Source: Acidimangrovimonas sp. | Lineage (GTDB): Bacteria > Pseudomonadota > Alphaproteobacteria > Rhodobacterales > Rhodobacteraceae | Length of the DNA stretch: 23,365 nt | Direction: 5' to 3' | NCBI GenBank assembly: GCA_030147905.1 | Contig: JASBUM010000195.1 | Coordinates: 1-23,365 of the forward strand | Part shown: positions 22,382 to 23,365 of the stretch, piece by piece | How the letters are laid out: every line of letters starts with the position of its first letter | Position numbering within the stretch: position 1 is the stretch's first letter | Position numbers and translations under genes: made by a program | The notes under the pieces: model-generated | Databases searched by the model: none | Told to the model about the DNA's origin: nothing | Seen by the model: the letters and a program-made list of their open reading frames with translations, nothing else

Positions 22382-22750
22382 ATGTCCGACCGCCTCAGCC
22401 AGGTTTTCGCGGCCCTTGCCGATCCCACCCGCCGCCGCATTCTCGCGATGCTGCTGGAAGATGACATGGCGGTCACCGACGTCGCGGCGCCGTTCACCGT
22501 CTCGCTGGCCGCGATCTCGAAACATCTGCTCATCCTCGCCGAGGCCGGCCTGATCAGTCAGGAAAGGCGCGGCCGGGTGAAATGGTGTCGGCTCGAACCC
22601 GACGGGCTGCGTGACGCCTCGGTCTGGATGCAGAGCTTCGGCCAGTTCGAACCCGTCAACCTCGAAGCGTTCGAACGGTTCCTCGCGCAGGAACTGGGAA
22701 CGGATACTGCGGAAATGGATGTGGCGGGTCCGCGCGCTGCCGGCAACTGA
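22382..22750 (+). CDS. ArsR/SmtB-family transcriptional regulator (SdpR-like)
   Basis: 122 residues from the ATG at 22382, with AGGAG about 10 nt upstream. The winged helix-turn-helix is clear: LSQVFAALADPTRRRILAMLLEDDMAVTDVAAPFTVSLAAISKHLLILAEAGLISQERRGRVKWCRLEP (residues about 5-73). The metal-binding ELCVCDL motif of ArsR/SmtB is absent; the only cysteine is in VKWC. It therefore resembles the SdpR-type repressors often paired with an SRPBCC (AHSA1) gene, but no such gene follows; a convergent transporter does. An in-frame extension to 22346 would run through the operator and lacks family similarity. The regulon is unknown. Confidence 0.9.
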   Translation: MSDRLSQVFAALADPTRRRILAMLLEDDMAVTDVAAPFTVSLAAISKHLLILAEAGLISQERRGRVKWCRLEPDGLRDASVWMQSFGQFEPVNLEAFERFLAQELGTDTAEMDVAGPRAAGN

Positions 22751-22805
22751 AGAGCGGCTGGGCCACATGTGCCCATGGTGGGCCGGGTGGACATGCCTCG
22801 CCCGG

Positions 22806-23365
22806 CTATTCCTCCTTGAGCAGGATGAGCAGCGCGATCGCCGTCGCCGCGGCCCCCAGCCCGACCAGCGCCGGCGGCGCGCCGTGTCCCAGCGCGATCT
22901 GCCAAAGGATTACCCAGCTCGGCACCAGATAGGTATAGGCCATCACCTTGGCCGCGGGCAGCACCATGGTCGCGAATTGCAGCAGGACGAACGTGGCCGC
23001 CGAGGCAAAGACCGCAAGATACAGAAGCGCGATCCACACGATCGGCGGCAGCGCCAGCCAATGGGTCGCCAGGATCGCCGGCCAGCCCGCGACGCCCAGG
23101 ACCAGCGCCCCCGCGACCAGCGTGCCGAAGGTGAACACCACCGGCGCCTCGCCACGGTTAAGCTTGCGCACCATCGGCGTATAAAGCGCGTGCGCCATGC
23201 AGCCGAAGAAATAGATCACCTCGCCGCGCCCGATGTGAAAGGCCAGCGCCGCCCGCAGGTCGCCCCGGAAGATCACCCACAGCGCGCCTGCCGCGCCCGC
23301 GGCCAGCGCCAGCGCCATGCGTGGCGTGGTCACCTGGCGCAGCAGCAGCCAGCCGAAACCGCCTG
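22806..23365 (-). CDS. EamA/DMT-family transporter (5' end cut off)
   Basis: The frame is open from the window edge to a TAG at 22806, giving about 186 residues without the N-terminus. Repeated hydrophobic helices (MALALAAGAAGALWVIF, PIVWIALLYLAVFASAATFVLLQFATMVLP, ALVGLGAAATAIALLIL) and the phrases GWLLLRQVTTPRM and ATFVLLQFA.MVLPAAKVMAYTYLVPSW are those of 10-helix drug/metabolite transporters with two EamA repeats. The second repeat is complete here and the first is mostly missing. The substrate is unknown. It ends 55 bp from the convergent arsR-type gene. Confidence 0.88.
   Translation of the reverse strand, partial: GGFGWLLLRQVTTPRMALALAAGAAGALWVIFRGDLRAALAFHIGRGEVIYFFGCMAHALYTPMVRKLNRGEAPVVFTFGTLVAGALVLGVAGWPAILATHWLALPPIVWIALLYLAVFASAATFVLLQFATMVLPAAKVMAYTYLVPSWVILWQIALGHGAPPALVGLGAAATAIALLILLKEE

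Overview
The window is GC-rich, densely packed DNA from an alphaproteobacterium, most likely of the Rhodobacterales/Paracoccaceae type. The evidence is the F0 gene order atpI-atpB-atpE-atpF'-atpF with a separate b' subunit, a MipZ-type ParA ATPase (typical of Alphaproteobacteria), the block ffh - GNAT - chorismate mutase - rpsP - rimM - trmD - rplS - rpmE, and the protein sequences themselves. Taxonomy is inferred from gene content and order only. I found no tRNA, rRNA, CRISPR array, transposase or integrase.

Positions 1-5544 (all minus strand) hold part of a sulfur-oxidizing heterodisulfide reductase-like (sHdr) locus. In transcription order it has a lipoate-protein ligase with both catalytic and accessory domains, a class I glutamine-amidotransferase-like protein that has lost its cysteine nucleophile, a 160-bp gap with a perfect inverted repeat and a possible promoter, a DsrE-type sulfurtransferase, then HdrC-, HdrB- and HdrA-like subunits. 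HdrA starts with GTG, overlaps HdrB by 4 bp and runs off the left edge. In known sHdr systems sulfane sulfur is passed by TusA/DsrE-type carriers to the cytoplasmic sHdr complex, which oxidizes it using a lipoylated carrier (LbpA). The ligase here is the expected enzyme for lipoylating that carrier. LbpA, TusA and the second hdrC/hdrB pair are not in the window and may lie to the left.

Positions 5820-7141 carry a small ABM-fold protein (-) and a divergent tryptophan 2,3-dioxygenase (+). Positions 7339-12367 carry a complete minus-strand ABC importer (binding protein, two permeases, ATPase) followed closely by galE. An attenuator-like hairpin with a U-rich tail separates the binding-protein gene from the permeases.

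Positions 12825-19204 are housekeeping: mipZ, then the ffh-to-rpmE translation block, transcribed leftward. Positions 19575-22143 are the F0 ATP synthase operon, with a plausible promoter at about 22173-22201. An ArsR-family repressor (+) with its own inverted repeat and a truncated EamA-type transporter (-) end the window.

The most notable points are the sHdr locus, the cysteine-less amidotransferase-like protein inside it, and the incomplete cysteine motifs of the HdrB-like subunit. Several inverted repeats and one 12-bp tandem repeat lie in intergenic DNA.
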